A program made the translations under genes and the position numbers. A DNA stretch of 64,000 nucleotides from Gluconacetobacter tumulisoli (GTDB taxonomy: Bacteria > Pseudomonadota > Alphaproteobacteria > Acetobacterales > Acetobacteraceae). The stretch covers positions 248,001 to 312,000 of the forward strand of contig NZ_JABEQM010000001.1 in assembly GCF_014174155.1 (NCBI RefSeq), read 5' to 3'. Of the stretch, positions 1 to 18,953 are shown piece by piece. The notes beneath the pieces are model-generated. The model made no database searches. It saw nothing but the letters and a program-made list of their open reading frames with translations, and was not told the origin of the DNA. Position 1 is the stretch's first letter; the number at the start of each line of letters is the position of its first letter.

Positions 1-1
1 C

Positions 2-8047
<8,046 letters not shown>

Positions 8048-8062
8048 GCCGCCGGGAATCGG

Positions 8063-8098
8063 AAAAAAGGCCGGGTGGCGACACCCGGCCTTTTTTTT
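8063..8098 (+). terminator. Intrinsic terminator after rpoC
   Basis: A perfect 9-bp GC-rich stem (GGCCGGGTG at 8069-8077 with CACCCGGCC at 8082-8090) closes a GCGA tetraloop and is followed directly by eight T residues. An A-run just upstream could allow weak activity on the other strand. Confidence 0.95.
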
Positions 8099-8238
8099 GG
8101 CCGAGTCCGGGCTGGCGCGAATCGGACAGGTGTGGGATAGGCCGTCAGCACGCGCGGATCTGCCGTCGCCGCATGTCAGATGCGGTGGTCGGACGTGGGT
8201 GTTTCGGCGGAATTCGGCCGCGAATCCCGAGGTACTAC
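8099..8238. other. Intergenic segment with scattered GANTC sites
   Basis: This is the gene-free part between the rpoC terminator and the rpsL promoter. I see no RNA gene or small ORF I would support. GANTC pentamers occur at 8056-8060 (just before the terminator), 8103-8107, 8119-8123, 8222-8226 and 8241-8245, the last inside the promoter -35 region. Confidence 0.6.
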
Positions 8239-8267
8239 TTGACTCCGGGTCGCGCGCCTCGTAGGTT
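8239..8267 (+). promoter_or_regulatory. Probable housekeeping promoter of the rpsL operon
   Basis: TTGACT at 8239-8244 is followed after 17 bp by TAGGTT at 8262-8267, a sigma-70-type pair. Transcription would begin near 8275 and give a leader of about 210 nt before rpsL. The -35 box contains a GANTC methylation site (GACTC, 8241-8245). This is inferred from sequence only. Confidence 0.55.
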
Positions 8268-8386
8268 CCGCGCCCTCGGCTAGCCCCGTCTCGCAGGACG
8301 TCGTTGGCCGTCGAATGCAGCATGCAGGCATGCGGTGCCGTGGCCCTCAGGGGTCGCCAAGGCCGGATGTTAATATGATGCCCAGG

Positions 8387-8403
8387 CGAATGATGCTCAT
8401 TCG
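8387..8403 (+). promoter_or_regulatory. Inverted repeat in the rpsL leader
   Basis: CGAATGA and TCATTCG form a perfect 7-bp stem around a TGC loop, 80 bp upstream of the rpsL start. It is not followed by a T-run, so it is a leader hairpin rather than a terminator. Its role is unknown. Confidence 0.4.
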
Positions 8404-8483
8404 ATGGGATTTTGTTGTGAACGACAGTCGGCAGCCCGATACGCGGTTGGCCGGCCGAAATTTGTAAGGATCGGGAAAGGCGT

Positions 8484-8855
8484 ATGCCGACCATCAACCA
8501 GCTGATCGCCAAAGGCCGCGAGCCCGCAGCCAAGCGCAACAAGGTGCCTGCGCTGCAGGGTTGCCCGCAGAAGCGCGGCGTCTGCACGCGCGTCTACACA
8601 ACGACACCGAAGAAGCCGAACTCGGCCCTGCGTAAGGTTGCCAAGGTGCGTCTGACGAACGGCTATGAGGTCGTCAGCTACATCCCGGGTGAAGGCCACA
8701 ACCTGCAGGAGCACAGTGTGGTCCTGATCCGCGGCGGCCGCGTCAAGGATCTTCCGGGCGTGCGCTATCACATCCTGCGTGGCGTTCTGGATACCCAGGG
8801 TATCGCCAAGCGTCGTCAGCGTCGCTCGCTCTATGGCGCGAAGCGTCCGAAGTAA
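8484..8855 (+). CDS. rpsL: 30S ribosomal protein S12
   Basis: S12 lies at the decoding centre of the small subunit and affects translational accuracy. The 123 residues are full length and highly conserved, including [12 protein letters not shown] and [13 protein letters not shown]. Both lysines that are altered in streptomycin-resistant mutants (in KKPNS and in RVKDLPG) are in the sensitive form. The ATG is preceded by a GGGAAAGG-like ribosome binding site. rpsG follows after 15 bp. Confidence 0.98.
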   Translation: MPTINQLIAKGREPAAKRNKVPALQGCPQKRGVCTRVYTTTPKKPNSALRKVAKVRLTNGYEVVSYIPGEGHNLQEHSVVLIRGGRVKDLPGVRYHILRGVLDTQGIAKRRQRRSLYGAKRPK

Positions 8856-8870
8856 AAGGAATAACCAGGC

Positions 8871-9347
8871 ATGAGTCGCCGTCATCGCGCCGTGAAGCGC
8901 GAGATTCTTCCCGATCCGAAATTTGGTGACGTCGTCATCACGCGCTTCATGAATGCGCTGATGTATGACGGCAAGAAGTCCACCGCCGAAGGCATCGTCT
9001 ATGGTGCCCTTGAGGTGATGCGTCGTCGCGGCGGTGCGTCCGCCGACCCTGTGGTGATGTTCCACGGCGCCCTGGACAATGTGAAGCCGGCCGTCGAGGT
9101 TCGCTCGCGGCGCGTCGGCGGCGCGACCTACCAGGTGCCCGTCGAGGTTCGTGCCGAGCGCCGCCAGGCGCTGGCCATCCGCTGGCTGATCGACGCCTCG
9201 CGCAAGCGCGGCGAGAACACGATGCAGGAGCGCCTGTCCAACGAGCTGCTCGACGCGGTCAACAATCGCGGCGCCGCCGTGAAGAAGCGCGAAGACACGC
9301 ATCGCATGGCCGAGGCGAACAAGGCGTTCAGCCATTACCGCTGGTAA
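8871..9347 (+). CDS. rpsG: 30S ribosomal protein S7
   Basis: S7 nucleates assembly of the 30S head. The 158-residue product opens [20 protein letters not shown] and contains the conserved [16 protein letters not shown] stretch and the [21 protein letters not shown] end. It is co-directional with rpsL. In the usual str operon fusA comes next, but here tuf follows after 94 bp. Confidence 0.98.
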   Translation: MSRRHRAVKREILPDPKFGDVVITRFMNALMYDGKKSTAEGIVYGALEVMRRRGGASADPVVMFHGALDNVKPAVEVRSRRVGGATYQVPVEVRAERRQALAIRWLIDASRKRGENTMQERLSNELLDAVNNRGAAVKKREDTHRMAEANKAFSHYRW

Positions 9348-9441
9348 GGGCTGCTGGTCCGGTCTAAAGACCGGCACGCTTCCGGTTAGGAACATTTCAA
9401 CCCGACTCCCGGCCTGAACGCCGAGGTAACGGAGACAGACG

Positions 9442-10632
<1,191 letters not shown>

Positions 10633-10654
10633 TCGGCTCTTAGGCAGAACTGGC

Positions 10655-10690
10655 GACCCCGGTCGGAGCGATCCGGCCGGGGTCTCCTTT
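10655..10690 (+). terminator. Long hairpin between tuf and rpsJ (possible attenuator)
   Basis: GACCCCGG (10655-10662) pairs with CCGGGGTC (10677-10684), and an inner CGGA/TCCG stem closes a GCGA loop of the GNRA class. A weak TCCTTT tract follows. The poor T-run suggests partial termination or RNA processing, leaving some read-through into the S10 operon. Confidence 0.5.
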
Positions 10691-10736
10691 GGCGGCTCGG
10701 GTTCCCCCGAACCAGTAAAGTTGGACTGAACAGACG

Positions 10737-11045
10737 ATGGACAACCAGAACATCCGCATTCGCCTGAAGGCGTACGATCATCGGGTGCTCGACAACAGCA
10801 CCAAAGAGATCGTCAACACGGCGAAGCGTACGGGTGCGCGGGTTCGGGGTCCTATCCCGCTGCCGACGCATATCGAACGGTTCACCGTGAACCGCTCTCC
10901 CCACGTGGACAAGAAAAGCCGCGAGCAGTTCGAGATTCGGACTCATCGCCGGCTGCTCGACATTGTCGAGCCGACCCCGCAGACCGTGGACGCCCTCATG
11001 AAGCTCGACCTCGCCGCTGGCGTGGATGTCGAGATCAAACTTTAA
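10737..11045 (+). CDS. rpsJ: 30S ribosomal protein S10
   Basis: S10 is the first gene of the S10 operon and a component of the 30S head; in other bacteria it also joins NusB in antitermination. The 102-residue product begins [19 protein letters not shown] and has the conserved GPIPLPT and HKKSREQFE-type blocks (here [17 protein letters not shown]). It starts 104 bp after tuf, past the hairpin described separately. Confidence 0.98.
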   Translation: MDNQNIRIRLKAYDHRVLDNSTKEIVNTAKRTGARVRGPIPLPTHIERFTVNRSPHVDKKSREQFEIRTHRRLLDIVEPTPQTVDALMKLDLAAGVDVEIKL

Positions 11046-11055
11046 GGTCCAGACG

Positions 11056-11739
11056 ATGCGCACCGGATTGATCGCAAAGAAGCTGGGCATGACCCGGCTG
11101 TTTAAGGAAGACGGCACCCATGTGCCTGTCACCGTCCTGCATGTGGATAATTTGCAGGTGGTGGACGTCCGTACCCAGGACCGCGACGGCTACACCGCCG
11201 TGCAGCTGGGTTTCGGCGATGCCAAGGTGAAGAACGTCTCCAAACCGAACCGCGGCCATTTTGCCCGTGTGAAGGTTGAGCCCAAGAAGAAGCTGGCCGA
11301 GTTCCGCGTTGCGGAAGACGCCGTCCTGGAATCGGGCGCCACGCTGTCGGCCGCCCATTTCGTGGTGGGACAGAAGGTCGACGTGACCTCCACCAGCAAG
11401 GGCAAGGGCTTTGCCGGCGCGATGAAGCGCTGGAACTTCGCGGGTCTCGAGGCCACCCACGGCGTGTCCGTCAGCCATCGTTCGCATGGCTCGACCGGTA
11501 ACCGCCAGGACCCGGGCAAGACCTTCAAGAACAAGAAAATGGCCGGCCATCTCGGGTCCGAGCGCGTGACCACCCTCAATCTCGAGGTGGCGGCGGTGGA
11601 TGCCGAGAAGAATCTGCTCATGGTCCGTGGCTCGGTGCCCGGCGGAAAGAACGAGCTGGTTCTGGTTCGTGATGCGATCAAGAAGGCCCGTCATGCCGAG
11701 GCGCCGTATCCGGCGGCCCTGGTTGCGGCTGCGGGCTGA
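11056..11739 (+). CDS. rplC: 50S ribosomal protein L3
   Basis: L3 is an early 23S rRNA-binding assembly protein. I chose the ATG at 11056 ([16 protein letters not shown]), 227 residues, over an upstream in-frame ATG at 11026, because the upstream codon lies inside rpsJ and the L3 family begins at this motif. Conserved stretches include [14 protein letters not shown] and [25 protein letters not shown]. Confidence 0.97.
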   Translation: MRTGLIAKKLGMTRLFKEDGTHVPVTVLHVDNLQVVDVRTQDRDGYTAVQLGFGDAKVKNVSKPNRGHFARVKVEPKKKLAEFRVAEDAVLESGATLSAAHFVVGQKVDVTSTSKGKGFAGAMKRWNFAGLEATHGVSVSHRSHGSTGNRQDPGKTFKNKKMAGHLGSERVTTLNLEVAAVDAEKNLLMVRGSVPGGKNELVLVRDAIKKARHAEAPYPAALVAAAG

Positions 11740-11751
11740 GGATAGAGGGCA

Positions 11752-12366
11752 ATGGATTACGAGATCAAAACCCTCGATAACGGAAGCGCCGGTACGGCCG
11801 TCCTTCCGGACGAGATTTTCGGGGCGACCCCGCGGGCCGACATCATGGCGCGCGTCGTGCACTGGCAGCTGGCCAAGCGCCGCGCCGGGACGCACAAGGT
11901 CAAGGGGATGGGCGAAGTCTCCGGCACGACCAAGAAGCCGTACCGCCAGAAGGGCACCGGCAGCGCCCGCCAGGGCTCGCTGCGTGCGCCGCAGTACCGC
12001 ACCGGTGGCGCCGTTCATGGCCCGGTCGTCCGTGACCATGGCTATGACCTGCCGAAGAAGGTGCGTCGCCTGGGCCTGATTTCCGCGCTGTCGCAGAAGG
12101 CCGCGGAAGGCAAGCTGGTGGTGCTGGACGCCGCGACCGTGTCGGGCAAGACGTCCGACCTGGCCGCGAAGGTGAAGGCCCTGGGCTGGAAGTCGGTCCT
12201 GATCGTGGATGCTACGGTCGAGGAGAATTTCGGCCGCGCCGCCCGCAACCTGCCGAAGATCGACGCGCTGCCGACCGTGGGCGCGAACGTCTACGACATC
12301 CTCAACCACGATGTGCTGGCGATCACCCGCGCCGGCGTCGAAGGCCTGAAGGAGCGCCTGGCATGA
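11752..12366 (+). CDS. rplD: 50S ribosomal protein L4
   Basis: L4 lines the peptide exit tunnel. In enterobacteria it also represses the S10 operon, but such control is not demonstrated for this lineage. The 204-residue product has the family block [15 protein letters not shown] with the following basic loop ([14 protein letters not shown]). Its stop overlaps the rplW start by four bases, suggesting coupled translation. Confidence 0.97.
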   Translation: MDYEIKTLDNGSAGTAVLPDEIFGATPRADIMARVVHWQLAKRRAGTHKVKGMGEVSGTTKKPYRQKGTGSARQGSLRAPQYRTGGAVHGPVVRDHGYDLPKKVRRLGLISALSQKAAEGKLVVLDAATVSGKTSDLAAKVKALGWKSVLIVDATVEENFGRAARNLPKIDALPTVGANVYDILNHDVLAITRAGVEGLKERLA

Positions 12367-12698
12367 CCAACGTGCTCGCAATCCGCAAGAAGGCGGAGCG
12401 CATGTCGCGCGAGGCGATGTACGACATCGTCCGCGCGCCGCTGATCACCGAGAAGGCGACCGCGCTTTCCGAGAAGAATCAGGTGGCCTTCAAGGTCGCG
12501 ATCGACGCCACGAAGCCGGAGATCAAGGTCGCGGTGGAGACGCTGTTCGGCGTGAAGGTCCTGGGCGTGAACACCCTTGTCCAGAAGGGCAAGACCAAGC
12601 GCTTCAAGGGCCGTCCCGGCCAGCGTTCGGATGTGAAAAAGGCGTTTGTGCAGCTTGCCGAGGGTCAGTCCATCGACCTGACCGCGAAGCTGGTCTGA
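12363..12698 (+). CDS. rplW: 50S ribosomal protein L23
   Basis: L23 sits at the tunnel exit and is the docking site for trigger factor and SRP. The 111-residue product carries the core [14 protein letters not shown]. It starts at an ATG overlapping the rplD stop (ATGA). That gives an N-terminal extension of about a dozen residues before the usual start; an ATG at 12402 is the alternative. Confidence 0.94.
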   Translation: MTNVLAIRKKAERMSREAMYDIVRAPLITEKATALSEKNQVAFKVAIDATKPEIKVAVETLFGVKVLGVNTLVQKGKTKRFKGRPGQRSDVKKAFVQLAEGQSIDLTAKLV

Positions 12699-12714
12699 CG
12701 CGGGGTAGCAAGAC

Positions 12715-13545
12715 ATGGCACTCAAGCACTTTAACCCGGTCACCCCCAGCCTGCGCGGGACGGTCCTGATCGACCGCAAGGAGCTCTGGAAGGGTAAGCC
12801 CGTCAAGGGCCTGACCGAAGGCAAGAACAAGTCCGGCGGACGCAACAACCATGGGCGCACGACCTCGCGCTTCATCGGTGGCGGCCACAAGCAGTCCTAT
12901 CGTCACGTCGATTTCAAGCGGCGGAAGTTCGATGTGGTCGGCACGGTCGAGCGTCTGGAGTATGACCCGAACCGCACCGCCTTCATCGCGCTGGTGAAGT
13001 ACGAGGACGGCGAGCTGGCGTACATCCTGGCGCCGCAGCGCCTGAAGGTGGGCGACCAGGTGGTGGCCGGCGCGCGCGTCGACATCAAGCCGGGCAACGC
13101 GATGCCGCTGTCGGCCATTCCGGTCGGCACCATCGTGCATAATATCGAGCTGAAGCAGGGCGCGGGCGGCAAGATGGCGCGGTCGGCGGGCACCTATGCC
13201 CAGCTGGTCGGCAAGGATGCCGGCTATGCCCAGATCAAGCTGCAGTCCGGTGAACTGCGCGTCGTTCGCGGCGAATGCATGGCGACCGTCGGTGCGGTGT
13301 CCAATCCGGACAACATGAACCAGCATCTCGGCAAGGCGGGCCGCAACCGCTGGCTGGGTCGTCGTCCGCACAATCGTGGCGTCGTGATGAACCCGGTCGA
13401 CCATCCGCATGGCGGTGGTGAAGGTCGCACCTCGGGCGGCCGTCATCCGGTCACGCCGTGGGGCAAGCCGACGAAGGGTTACAAGACCAGGGTCAACAAG
13501 CGTACGGACAGTCTGATTATCCGTCGCCGGAAGACCGGCAAGTAA
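12715..13545 (+). CDS. rplB: 50S ribosomal protein L2
   Basis: L2 is needed for subunit association and peptidyl transferase function. The 276-residue product begins [15 protein letters not shown] and has the C-terminal signature [26 protein letters not shown], which includes the conserved histidine of the PHGGGEG loop. Length and context are standard. Confidence 0.98.
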   Translation: MALKHFNPVTPSLRGTVLIDRKELWKGKPVKGLTEGKNKSGGRNNHGRTTSRFIGGGHKQSYRHVDFKRRKFDVVGTVERLEYDPNRTAFIALVKYEDGELAYILAPQRLKVGDQVVAGARVDIKPGNAMPLSAIPVGTIVHNIELKQGAGGKMARSAGTYAQLVGKDAGYAQIKLQSGELRVVRGECMATVGAVSNPDNMNQHLGKAGRNRWLGRRPHNRGVVMNPVDHPHGGGEGRTSGGRHPVTPWGKPTKGYKTRVNKRTDSLIIRRRKTGK

Positions 13546-13557
13546 GGGGCAAAGAAG

Positions 13558-13836
13558 ATGGCACGTTCCGTCTGGAAGGGCCCGTTCGTGGACGGGTATC
13601 TACTGAACAAGGCCGATGCGTCGCGCGCGTCGGGCCGTAACGAGGTGATCAAGATCTGGTCGCGTCGCTCGACAATCCTGCCGCAGTTCGTCGGTCTGAC
13701 GTTCGGCGTCTATAACGGGCGCAAGTTCCTGCCCGTGCAGGTGTCGGAGAACATGGTCGGGCACAAGTTCGGCGAGTTCTCGCCGACTCGTACCTTCACG
13801 GGTCACTCCTCGGACAAGAAAGCGAAGCGGGGCTGA
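13558..13836 (+). CDS. rpsS: 30S ribosomal protein S19
   Basis: S19 is a protein of the 30S head that contacts the subunit bridge. The 92-residue product opens [16 protein letters not shown] and contains [17 protein letters not shown] and [11 protein letters not shown], all family hallmarks. rplV starts 2 bp downstream. Confidence 0.98.
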   Translation: MARSVWKGPFVDGYLLNKADASRASGRNEVIKIWSRRSTILPQFVGLTFGVYNGRKFLPVQVSENMVGHKFGEFSPTRTFTGHSSDKKAKRG

Positions 13837-13838
13837 TC

Positions 13839-14243
13839 ATGAGCAAGCCTAAGCATCCCCGCACGCTGGCGGAGACCGAGGCGCAGGCCCTGACGCGCAA
13901 CATCCGCGTCAGCCCGCGCAAGCTGAACCTGGTCGCCGGCCTGATCCGCAACAAGCCCGCGTCGCAGGCCGTGGCGATCCTGACGTTCTCGAAGCGTCGG
14001 ATTGCCCACGACGTCAAGAAGACGCTGGAGAGCGCGATCGCCAACGCCGAGAACAACCACCAGCTGGACGTCGACCAGCTGGTCGTCGTCCGGGCCGAGG
14101 TCGGCAAGTCGATCGTCATGCGCCGCTTCCATGCACGTGGCCGCGGCCGTTCGGCGCGCATCGAGAAGTTCTTCAGCCACCTGAAGATCGTCGTTGCCGA
14201 ACGCGCGGCAGAGGCTGAGACAACCGAGCAGAAGGCGGCCTGA
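13839..14243 (+). CDS. rplV: 50S ribosomal protein L22
   Basis: L22 is a tunnel protein and a known site of macrolide-resistance changes. The 134-residue product contains [19 protein letters not shown] and the extended loop region [20 protein letters not shown]. The C-terminal tail is alanine/glutamate rich. rpsC begins 2 bp downstream. Confidence 0.97.
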   Translation: MSKPKHPRTLAETEAQALTRNIRVSPRKLNLVAGLIRNKPASQAVAILTFSKRRIAHDVKKTLESAIANAENNHQLDVDQLVVVRAEVGKSIVMRRFHARGRGRSARIEKFFSHLKIVVAERAAEAETTEQKAA

Positions 14244-14245
14244 TC

Positions 14246-14923
14246 ATGGGACACAAAGTCAATCCGATCGGGCTGCGGCTCGGCATCAACCGCACCTGGG
14301 ACAGCCGTTGGTATGCCGGCGCCGACTATTCGCGCCTGCTGCATGACGACCTGAAGCTGCGCTCGCACCTGCGTCGCAAGCTGTCCGGCGCGGGCGTGTC
14401 CCGTGTGGTCATCGAACGTCCGGCCAAGAAGCCCCGCGTGACGATCTATGCCGCCCGTCCGGGCGTCGTGATCGGCAAGAAGGGCCAGGACATCGACGTG
14501 CTGCGCAAGGACCTGGCCCGCATGGCCAAGACCGACGTCGCGCTGAACATCGTCGAGATCCGCAAGCCGGAAATCGACGCGACGCTGGTTGCCGAGAACA
14601 TCGCCCAGCAGCTGGAGCGCCGCGTGGCGTTCCGTCGTGCGATGAAGCGCGCCGTGCAGTCCGCCATGCGTCTGGGCGCCCAGGGTATCCGGATCAATTG
14701 CGGCGGCCGTCTGGGCGGTGCGGAAATTGCGCGCGTCGAATGGTACCGCGAGGGTCGGGTTCCGCTGCACACGCTGCGCGCGGACATCGATTACGGCGTG
14801 GCCACGGCGAAGACCACCTATGGCACCTGCGGTGTGAAGGTGTGGATCTTCAAGGGCGAGATCCTTGCCCAGGATCCGATGGCGCAGGATCGTCGCGCCG
14901 CCGAGCAGGCCCCGCAGCGCTGA
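14246..14923 (+). CDS. rpsC: 30S ribosomal protein S3
   Basis: S3 forms part of the mRNA entry channel and helicase. The 225-residue product begins [20 protein letters not shown], carries the KH-domain GxxG-type segment ([12 protein letters not shown]), and ends with the S3 C-terminal domain ([31 protein letters not shown]). Confidence 0.98.
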   Translation: MGHKVNPIGLRLGINRTWDSRWYAGADYSRLLHDDLKLRSHLRRKLSGAGVSRVVIERPAKKPRVTIYAARPGVVIGKKGQDIDVLRKDLARMAKTDVALNIVEIRKPEIDATLVAENIAQQLERRVAFRRAMKRAVQSAMRLGAQGIRINCGGRLGGAEIARVEWYREGRVPLHTLRADIDYGVATAKTTYGTCGVKVWIFKGEILAQDPMAQDRRAAEQAPQR

Positions 14924-14978
14924 GCTGCGGGACTTAGGACCGAGAAGGGCGCCAGGCGGCGCGTGAGGATTTAGAGCA

Positions 14979-15395
14979 ATGCTTTCCCCAAAGCGGACAA
15001 AGTACCGCAAGGCCCACAAGGGCCGCATTCATGGGCTGGCGAAAGGCGGGACGACGCTGAATTTCGGTGCGTTCGGCCTGAAGGCCCTGGAGCCGGAGCG
15101 GGTGACCGCCCGGCAGATCGAAGCTTCCCGCCGGGCCATCACCCGCGCGATGAAGCGTGCCGGTCGCGTGTGGATTCGGATCTTTCCCGATCTTCCCGTC
15201 TCGACAAAGCCGGCGGAAGTGCGTATGGGCTCCGGCAAGGGATCGCCGGAGTACTGGGTGGCCCGTGTTAAGCCGGGTCGTATCCTGTTCGAGATCGAAG
15301 GTGTTCCGCCGGAGCTGGCGCGTGAAGCGCTGGCCCTCGGTGCTGCGAAGCTGCCGATCAAGACCAAATTCGTGACCCGTATCGGAGAGGCGTGA
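14979..15395 (+). CDS. rplP: 50S ribosomal protein L16
   Basis: L16 organises the A-site region of the large subunit. The 138-residue product starts [16 protein letters not shown] and contains [22 protein letters not shown] followed by a [10 protein letters not shown] segment. A 55-bp gap separates it from rpsC; rpmC follows after one base. Confidence 0.98.
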   Translation: MLSPKRTKYRKAHKGRIHGLAKGGTTLNFGAFGLKALEPERVTARQIEASRRAITRAMKRAGRVWIRIFPDLPVSTKPAEVRMGSGKGSPEYWVARVKPGRILFEIEGVPPELAREALALGAAKLPIKTKFVTRIGEA

Positions 15396-15396
15396 G

Positions 15397-15636
15397 ATGG
15401 CAAAGGCAACCAAGCCGGCCGATCTGCGTGCCAAGACCGCCGAGGAACTGGAGACGCTTCTCATCGACCTGAAGCGCGAGCAGTTCAACCTGCGGTTCCA
15501 GCGCGCGACTGGCCAGAATGAGGGACAGGCTCGTTTTCGCGAGGTGCGGCGTGATATCGCCCGCGTGAAGACGATCGCGTCCCAGGCGGCGAAGAAGAAT
15601 GCGGCCGGCGCAGGTGCGCCGGCCGCCAAGTCCTGA
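15397..15636 (+). CDS. rpmC: 50S ribosomal protein L29
   Basis: L29 lies near the tunnel exit. The 79-residue product has the helical-hairpin signature [19 protein letters not shown] followed by [14 protein letters not shown], and carries a short alanine-rich C-terminal extension. It is spaced 13 bp from the chosen rpsQ start. Confidence 0.96.
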   Translation: MAKATKPADLRAKTAEELETLLIDLKREQFNLRFQRATGQNEGQARFREVRRDIARVKTIASQAAKKNAAGAGAPAAKS

Positions 15637-15649
15637 AGGGAGACGGGCG

Positions 15650-15928
15650 ATGCCGAGGCGCGTCCTGACCGGACGGGTGACCAGCGACAAGATGGACAAG
15701 ACGGTCACCGTTCTTGTCGATCGTCGGGTCATTCATCCGCTGTATAAGAAGTTCATTCGTCGCTCCAAGAAGTACGCGGCGCATGATGAACTGAACGAGT
15801 GCAAGATTGGGGACATGGTGCGCATTGAAGAATGCAAGCCGATCTCCAAGCGCAAGACCTGGACCGTGGTTGTCCGGAATGGTGCCCAGCTGGGTGCCGC
15901 CGACGCCGCGTCCGGCGCGCAGGCGTAA
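15650..15928 (+). CDS. rpsQ: 30S ribosomal protein S17
   Basis: S17 is a primary 16S rRNA-binding protein. I chose ATG 15650 ([18 protein letters not shown], 92 residues) because an earlier in-frame start at 15599 lies inside rpmC and would add 17 non-family residues. A GGGAG ribosome binding site lies just upstream. The S17 signature [16 protein letters not shown] is present. Confidence 0.96.
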   Translation: MPRRVLTGRVTSDKMDKTVTVLVDRRVIHPLYKKFIRRSKKYAAHDELNECKIGDMVRIEECKPISKRKTWTVVVRNGAQLGAADAASGAQA

Positions 15929-15942
15929 GAAGGGCATAGGCT

Positions 15943-16311
15943 ATGATCCATCCCGAGACCAACCTGGACGTCGCCGATAATTCGGGCGCGCGTCAGGTGC
16001 AGTGCATCAAGGTGCTGGGCGGTTCCAAGCGGAAGACCGCCTCGGTCGGCGACGTGATCGTCGTGTCCGTCAAGGAAGCGATCCCCCGCGGCAAGGTCAA
16101 GAAGGGCGACGTTCACCAGGCGGTGATCGTTCGCACGTCCTACCCGGTGCGTCGCGCCGATGGCAGCGCCATCCGCTTCGACCGTAACGCGGCCGTCCTG
16201 ATCAACAAGCAGCAGGAGCCGATCGGCACCCGCATCTTCGGGCCGGTTGTGCGTGAACTGCGTGCGCGCAAGTTCATGAAGATCATTTCGCTGGCACCGG
16301 AGGTGCTGTGA
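15943..16311 (+). CDS. rplN: 50S ribosomal protein L14
   Basis: L14 contributes to intersubunit bridges. The 122-residue product begins [21 protein letters not shown] and ends in the conserved [24 protein letters not shown]. Its TGA overlaps the rplX ATG by one base. Confidence 0.98.
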   Translation: MIHPETNLDVADNSGARQVQCIKVLGGSKRKTASVGDVIVVSVKEAIPRGKVKKGDVHQAVIVRTSYPVRRADGSAIRFDRNAAVLINKQQEPIGTRIFGPVVRELRARKFMKIISLAPEVL

Positions 16312-16631
16312 TGGCTGCGCGTATCAGGAAAGGCGACCAGGTCGTCGTGACCACCGGGTCCTCGAAGGGGATCCAGGGCGAGGTGCTCTCGGTCCGTCCC
16401 GATGACGGCAAGGCGGTTGTCCGTGGCGTTGCGGTGGCCAAGCGCCACACGCGCCCGAACCGCGCGGGCGAGCAGGGCGGCATCATCGAGAAAGAGATGC
16501 CGGTTCACCTGTCGAACCTGAAGCTGGTCGATCCCAAGAGCGGCAAGCCGACGCGCGTCGGTTTCCGGATTCTGGAAGACGGCCGCAAGGTCCGCGTCGC
16601 CAAGGCGACCGGCGAAGTCATCGAAGGCTGA
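16311..16631 (+). CDS. rplX: 50S ribosomal protein L24
   Basis: L24 is an early assembly initiator that binds 23S rRNA, with a KOW-type fold. ATG 16311 ([16 protein letters not shown], 106 residues) is favoured over the adjacent GTG at 16308 because a GGAGG at 16299-16303 is spaced 7 bases from it. The KRHTRPN and [15 protein letters not shown] segments are typical. Confidence 0.96.
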   Translation: MAARIRKGDQVVVTTGSSKGIQGEVLSVRPDDGKAVVRGVAVAKRHTRPNRAGEQGGIIEKEMPVHLSNLKLVDPKSGKPTRVGFRILEDGRKVRVAKATGEVIEG

Positions 16632-16641
16632 GGAGGCGGGG

Positions 16642-17211
16642 ATGTCTGAAGTGCAAGAGACCCGCCAGGTGGCGCGTCTGCAGAAGCTGTATCAGGACGA
16701 GTTGCGCGCGAAGCTGCGCGAGGAGTTCGGCTACAAGAACGTGATGCAGGTTCCGCATCTCGAGAAGATCGTTATCAACATGGGCGTGGGTGAGGCTGCG
16801 GGCGACCAGAAGAAGCTGGACACCGCCGTCGCCGAAATGACGCTGATCGCCGGCCAGAAGCCGGTGAAGACGGTCGCGAAGAAGGCAATTGCCGGCTTCA
16901 AGATTCGCGAAGGTCTGCCGATCGGCTGTAAGGTGACCCTGCGCCGCGCGCGGATGTATGAGTTCCTGGACCGTCTGGTGACCATTGCGCTGCCGCGCGT
17001 CCGCGATTTCCGCGGCCTGCCGGCGAACAAGGGTTTCGACGGCCGTGGCAATTTCGCCATGGGTCTGAAGGAACAGATCATCTTCCCGGAAATCGAGTAC
17101 GACAAGGTCGACGATATCCGTGGGATGGACATCATCTTCGTGACCAGCGCGAAGACCGATGCGGAAGCGAAGGCTCTTCTGAAGGCGTTTGATCTGCCCT
17201 TCGCCGCGTAA
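16642..17211 (+). CDS. rplE: 50S ribosomal protein L5
   Basis: L5 binds 5S rRNA in the central protuberance. The 189-residue product contains [36 protein letters not shown] and the [19 protein letters not shown] block. It is followed by a 104-bp gap, long for this operon, with two small hairpins. Confidence 0.98.
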   Translation: MSEVQETRQVARLQKLYQDELRAKLREEFGYKNVMQVPHLEKIVINMGVGEAAGDQKKLDTAVAEMTLIAGQKPVKTVAKKAIAGFKIREGLPIGCKVTLRRARMYEFLDRLVTIALPRVRDFRGLPANKGFDGRGNFAMGLKEQIIFPEIEYDKVDDIRGMDIIFVTSAKTDAEAKALLKAFDLPFAA

Positions 17212-17237
17212 TTGCGGCGTTTGGGGCTTCCGCCAAC

Positions 17238-17292
17238 AGGTCAGAAGACCTATTAGACACGTTGTTTGGAAAACCGTCGGGATGGCCCGACA
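17238..17292 (+). promoter_or_regulatory. Two small hairpins in the rplE-rpsN gap
   Basis: AGGTC/GACCT (17238-17251) closes an AGAA loop, and GTCGGG/CCCGAC (17276-17291) closes an ATGG loop. Neither has a T-run. Most neighbouring gaps in this operon are 1-16 bp, so this 104-bp spacer may be an RNA regulatory site. This is inference only. Confidence 0.35.
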
Positions 17293-17315
17293 GGTTCCGG
17301 AGGGTAGAACAAGGC

Positions 17316-17621
17316 ATGGCCAAGATCTCCGCCGTTAACCGGAATGCCAAGCGTGCGCGCATGGCAGGACGGGACAAGGCTAAGCGGATTGCGCTCAAGA
17401 ACATCATCATGGACCGGACGCTTCCGGTCGAGGATCGGTTCGAGGCATCCCTGAAACTCGCAGAGCTTCCCCGCAACGGTTCGCGCGTGCGCGTGCGCCT
17501 GCGGTGCAAGCTGACCGGGCGCGCCCGCGCCAACTACAGGAAGTTCGAACTCTGCCGCGTGGCTCTGCGCGACCTGGCCTCCAGCGGCCAGATCCCGGGC
17601 ATGGTCAAGTCGAGCTGGTAA
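17316..17621 (+). CDS. rpsN: 30S ribosomal protein S14 (zinc-free type)
   Basis: S14 is a protein of the 30S head. ATG 17316 gives the family start [18 protein letters not shown], 101 residues; an upstream in-frame ATG at 17262 would add 18 non-family residues. The length and the lack of paired CxxC motifs place it in the long, zinc-independent class. The C-terminus [17 protein letters not shown] is typical. Confidence 0.97.
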   Translation: MAKISAVNRNAKRARMAGRDKAKRIALKNIIMDRTLPVEDRFEASLKLAELPRNGSRVRVRLRCKLTGRARANYRKFELCRVALRDLASSGQIPGMVKSSW

Positions 17622-17633
17622 GGGCAGGGAACG

Positions 17634-18032
17634 ATGTCACTTTCTGATCCTTTGGGTGATATGCTCACCCGGATCCGCAACGCGCAGCGCGCGCGTCATG
17701 CGGCCTGCGTGGCGCCGGCGTCCAAGCTGCGTGCCAATGTGCTCGAAGCCCTGCGGCGCGAGGGATATATCCGCGGCTTCGCGCAGGAAGACCTGCGCAA
17801 GGGCGTGGCCCAGTTGCGGATCGAGCTGAAGTACCTGGATGGCGAGCCCGTCATCAAGGAGATCCACCGGGTGTCGAAGCCGGGTCGTCGGGTTTACTCG
17901 AAGATCAAGGAACTGCCCCGGGTCTATGCCGGCCTCGGTGTGTCGATCCTCTCGACGCCGCGTGGCGTTCTCTCGGATGCGGAAGCCCGCGCTGCCAATG
18001 TCGGCGGCGAGGTCCTCTGCCGCGTATTCTGA
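17634..18032 (+). CDS. rpsH: 30S ribosomal protein S8
   Basis: S8 binds the central domain of 16S rRNA and represses the spc operon in E. coli; the same role here is not shown. The 132-residue product starts [20 protein letters not shown] and ends with the [28 protein letters not shown] signature region. Confidence 0.97.
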   Translation: MSLSDPLGDMLTRIRNAQRARHAACVAPASKLRANVLEALRREGYIRGFAQEDLRKGVAQLRIELKYLDGEPVIKEIHRVSKPGRRVYSKIKELPRVYAGLGVSILSTPRGVLSDAEARAANVGGEVLCRVF

Positions 18033-18042
18033 GGAGGGATAC

Positions 18043-18576
18043 ATGTCACGTGTAGGCAAATATCCCGTCGAAATTCCGTCGGGCGTCCAGGTCTCCATCG
18101 TCGATGGCGTCTTCGTGGCCAAGGGCAAGCTGGGCGAGCTGAAGCTGCCGCTGTCCAGCCATATCGAAGCCGAAATCGCCGACAGCAAGGTTTCGGTCCG
18201 TCCGGTCGGCACGGCTGCCCAGGCGCGGATGATGTGGGGCACGACGCGGGCGCTGGTGGCCAGCATGGTCAAGGGCGTGTCCGTGGGCTTCTCGAAGACC
18301 CTCGAGGTAACCGGCACCGGTTACCGTGCGGCGGTCCAGGGCAGCAATCTGGTCATGAACCTCGGTTATTCGCATGACATCGTCTATGCGATTCCGCAGG
18401 GTATCAAGATCACGACGCCGCGTCCGACCGCCATCGTGGTCGAGGGCGTGGACAAGCAGCGGGTCGGCCAGGTTGCCCTGGACATCCGCAGCTTCCGCAA
18501 GCCCGAGCCCTACAAGGGCAAGGGTGTCCGTTACGACACGGAGACCATCCGTCGCAAGGAAGGCAAGAAGAAGTAA
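18043..18576 (+). CDS. rplF: 50S ribosomal protein L6
   Basis: L6 lies near the GTPase centre. ATG 18043, preceded by GAGGAGGG, yields [17 protein letters not shown] and 177 residues, the usual family length; earlier in-frame starts run into rpsH. The C-terminal [24 protein letters not shown] end is typical. The stop overlaps the rplR start by one base (TAATG). Confidence 0.97.
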   Translation: MSRVGKYPVEIPSGVQVSIVDGVFVAKGKLGELKLPLSSHIEAEIADSKVSVRPVGTAAQARMMWGTTRALVASMVKGVSVGFSKTLEVTGTGYRAAVQGSNLVMNLGYSHDIVYAIPQGIKITTPRPTAIVVEGVDKQRVGQVALDIRSFRKPEPYKGKGVRYDTETIRRKEGKKK

Positions 18577-18938
18577 TGAGCACGCAGCAGGATCTGCGGG
18601 AGCGTCGGCGCCAGCGTCTGCGTTTCCAGCTTCGCCGCAAGGGCGGCGGGCGTCCGCGCCTGTCGGTGTTCCGGTCAGGCAAGAACATCTATGCCCAGGT
18701 GATCGACGATGTCGCCGGGCGTACGCTTGCCGCCGCTTCGAGCCTCGACAAGACGCTGCGCGAGCAGCTGAAGAACGGCGCGGACTCGGACGCGGCTGCC
18801 GCTGTCGGCAAGCTGGTCGCCGAACGCGCGGTGGCGGCGGGTGTATCGCTGGTCGTCTTCGACCGCGGTTCGTATCTGTATCATGGGCGTATCAAGGCCC
18901 TGGCGGAGGCTGCCCGCGAGGGCGGTCTCGCCTTCTGA
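18576..18938 (+). CDS. rplR: 50S ribosomal protein L18
   Basis: L18 binds 5S rRNA with L5 and L25. The 120-residue product has the basic N-terminus and the core [20 protein letters not shown], plus [23 protein letters not shown] at the C-terminus. Translation is probably coupled to rplF. Confidence 0.97.
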   Translation: MSTQQDLRERRRQRLRFQLRRKGGGRPRLSVFRSGKNIYAQVIDDVAGRTLAAASSLDKTLREQLKNGADSDAAAAVGKLVAERAVAAGVSLVVFDRGSYLYHGRIKALAEAAREGGLAF

Positions 18939-18953
18939 GGAAGGGGTCACGCA

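Noticed and set aside
8320-8333. Two GCATGC units in the rpsL leader as a regulatory repeat
   Set aside because: Short self-palindromic hexamers with no consistent spacing to the promoter; weak evidence.
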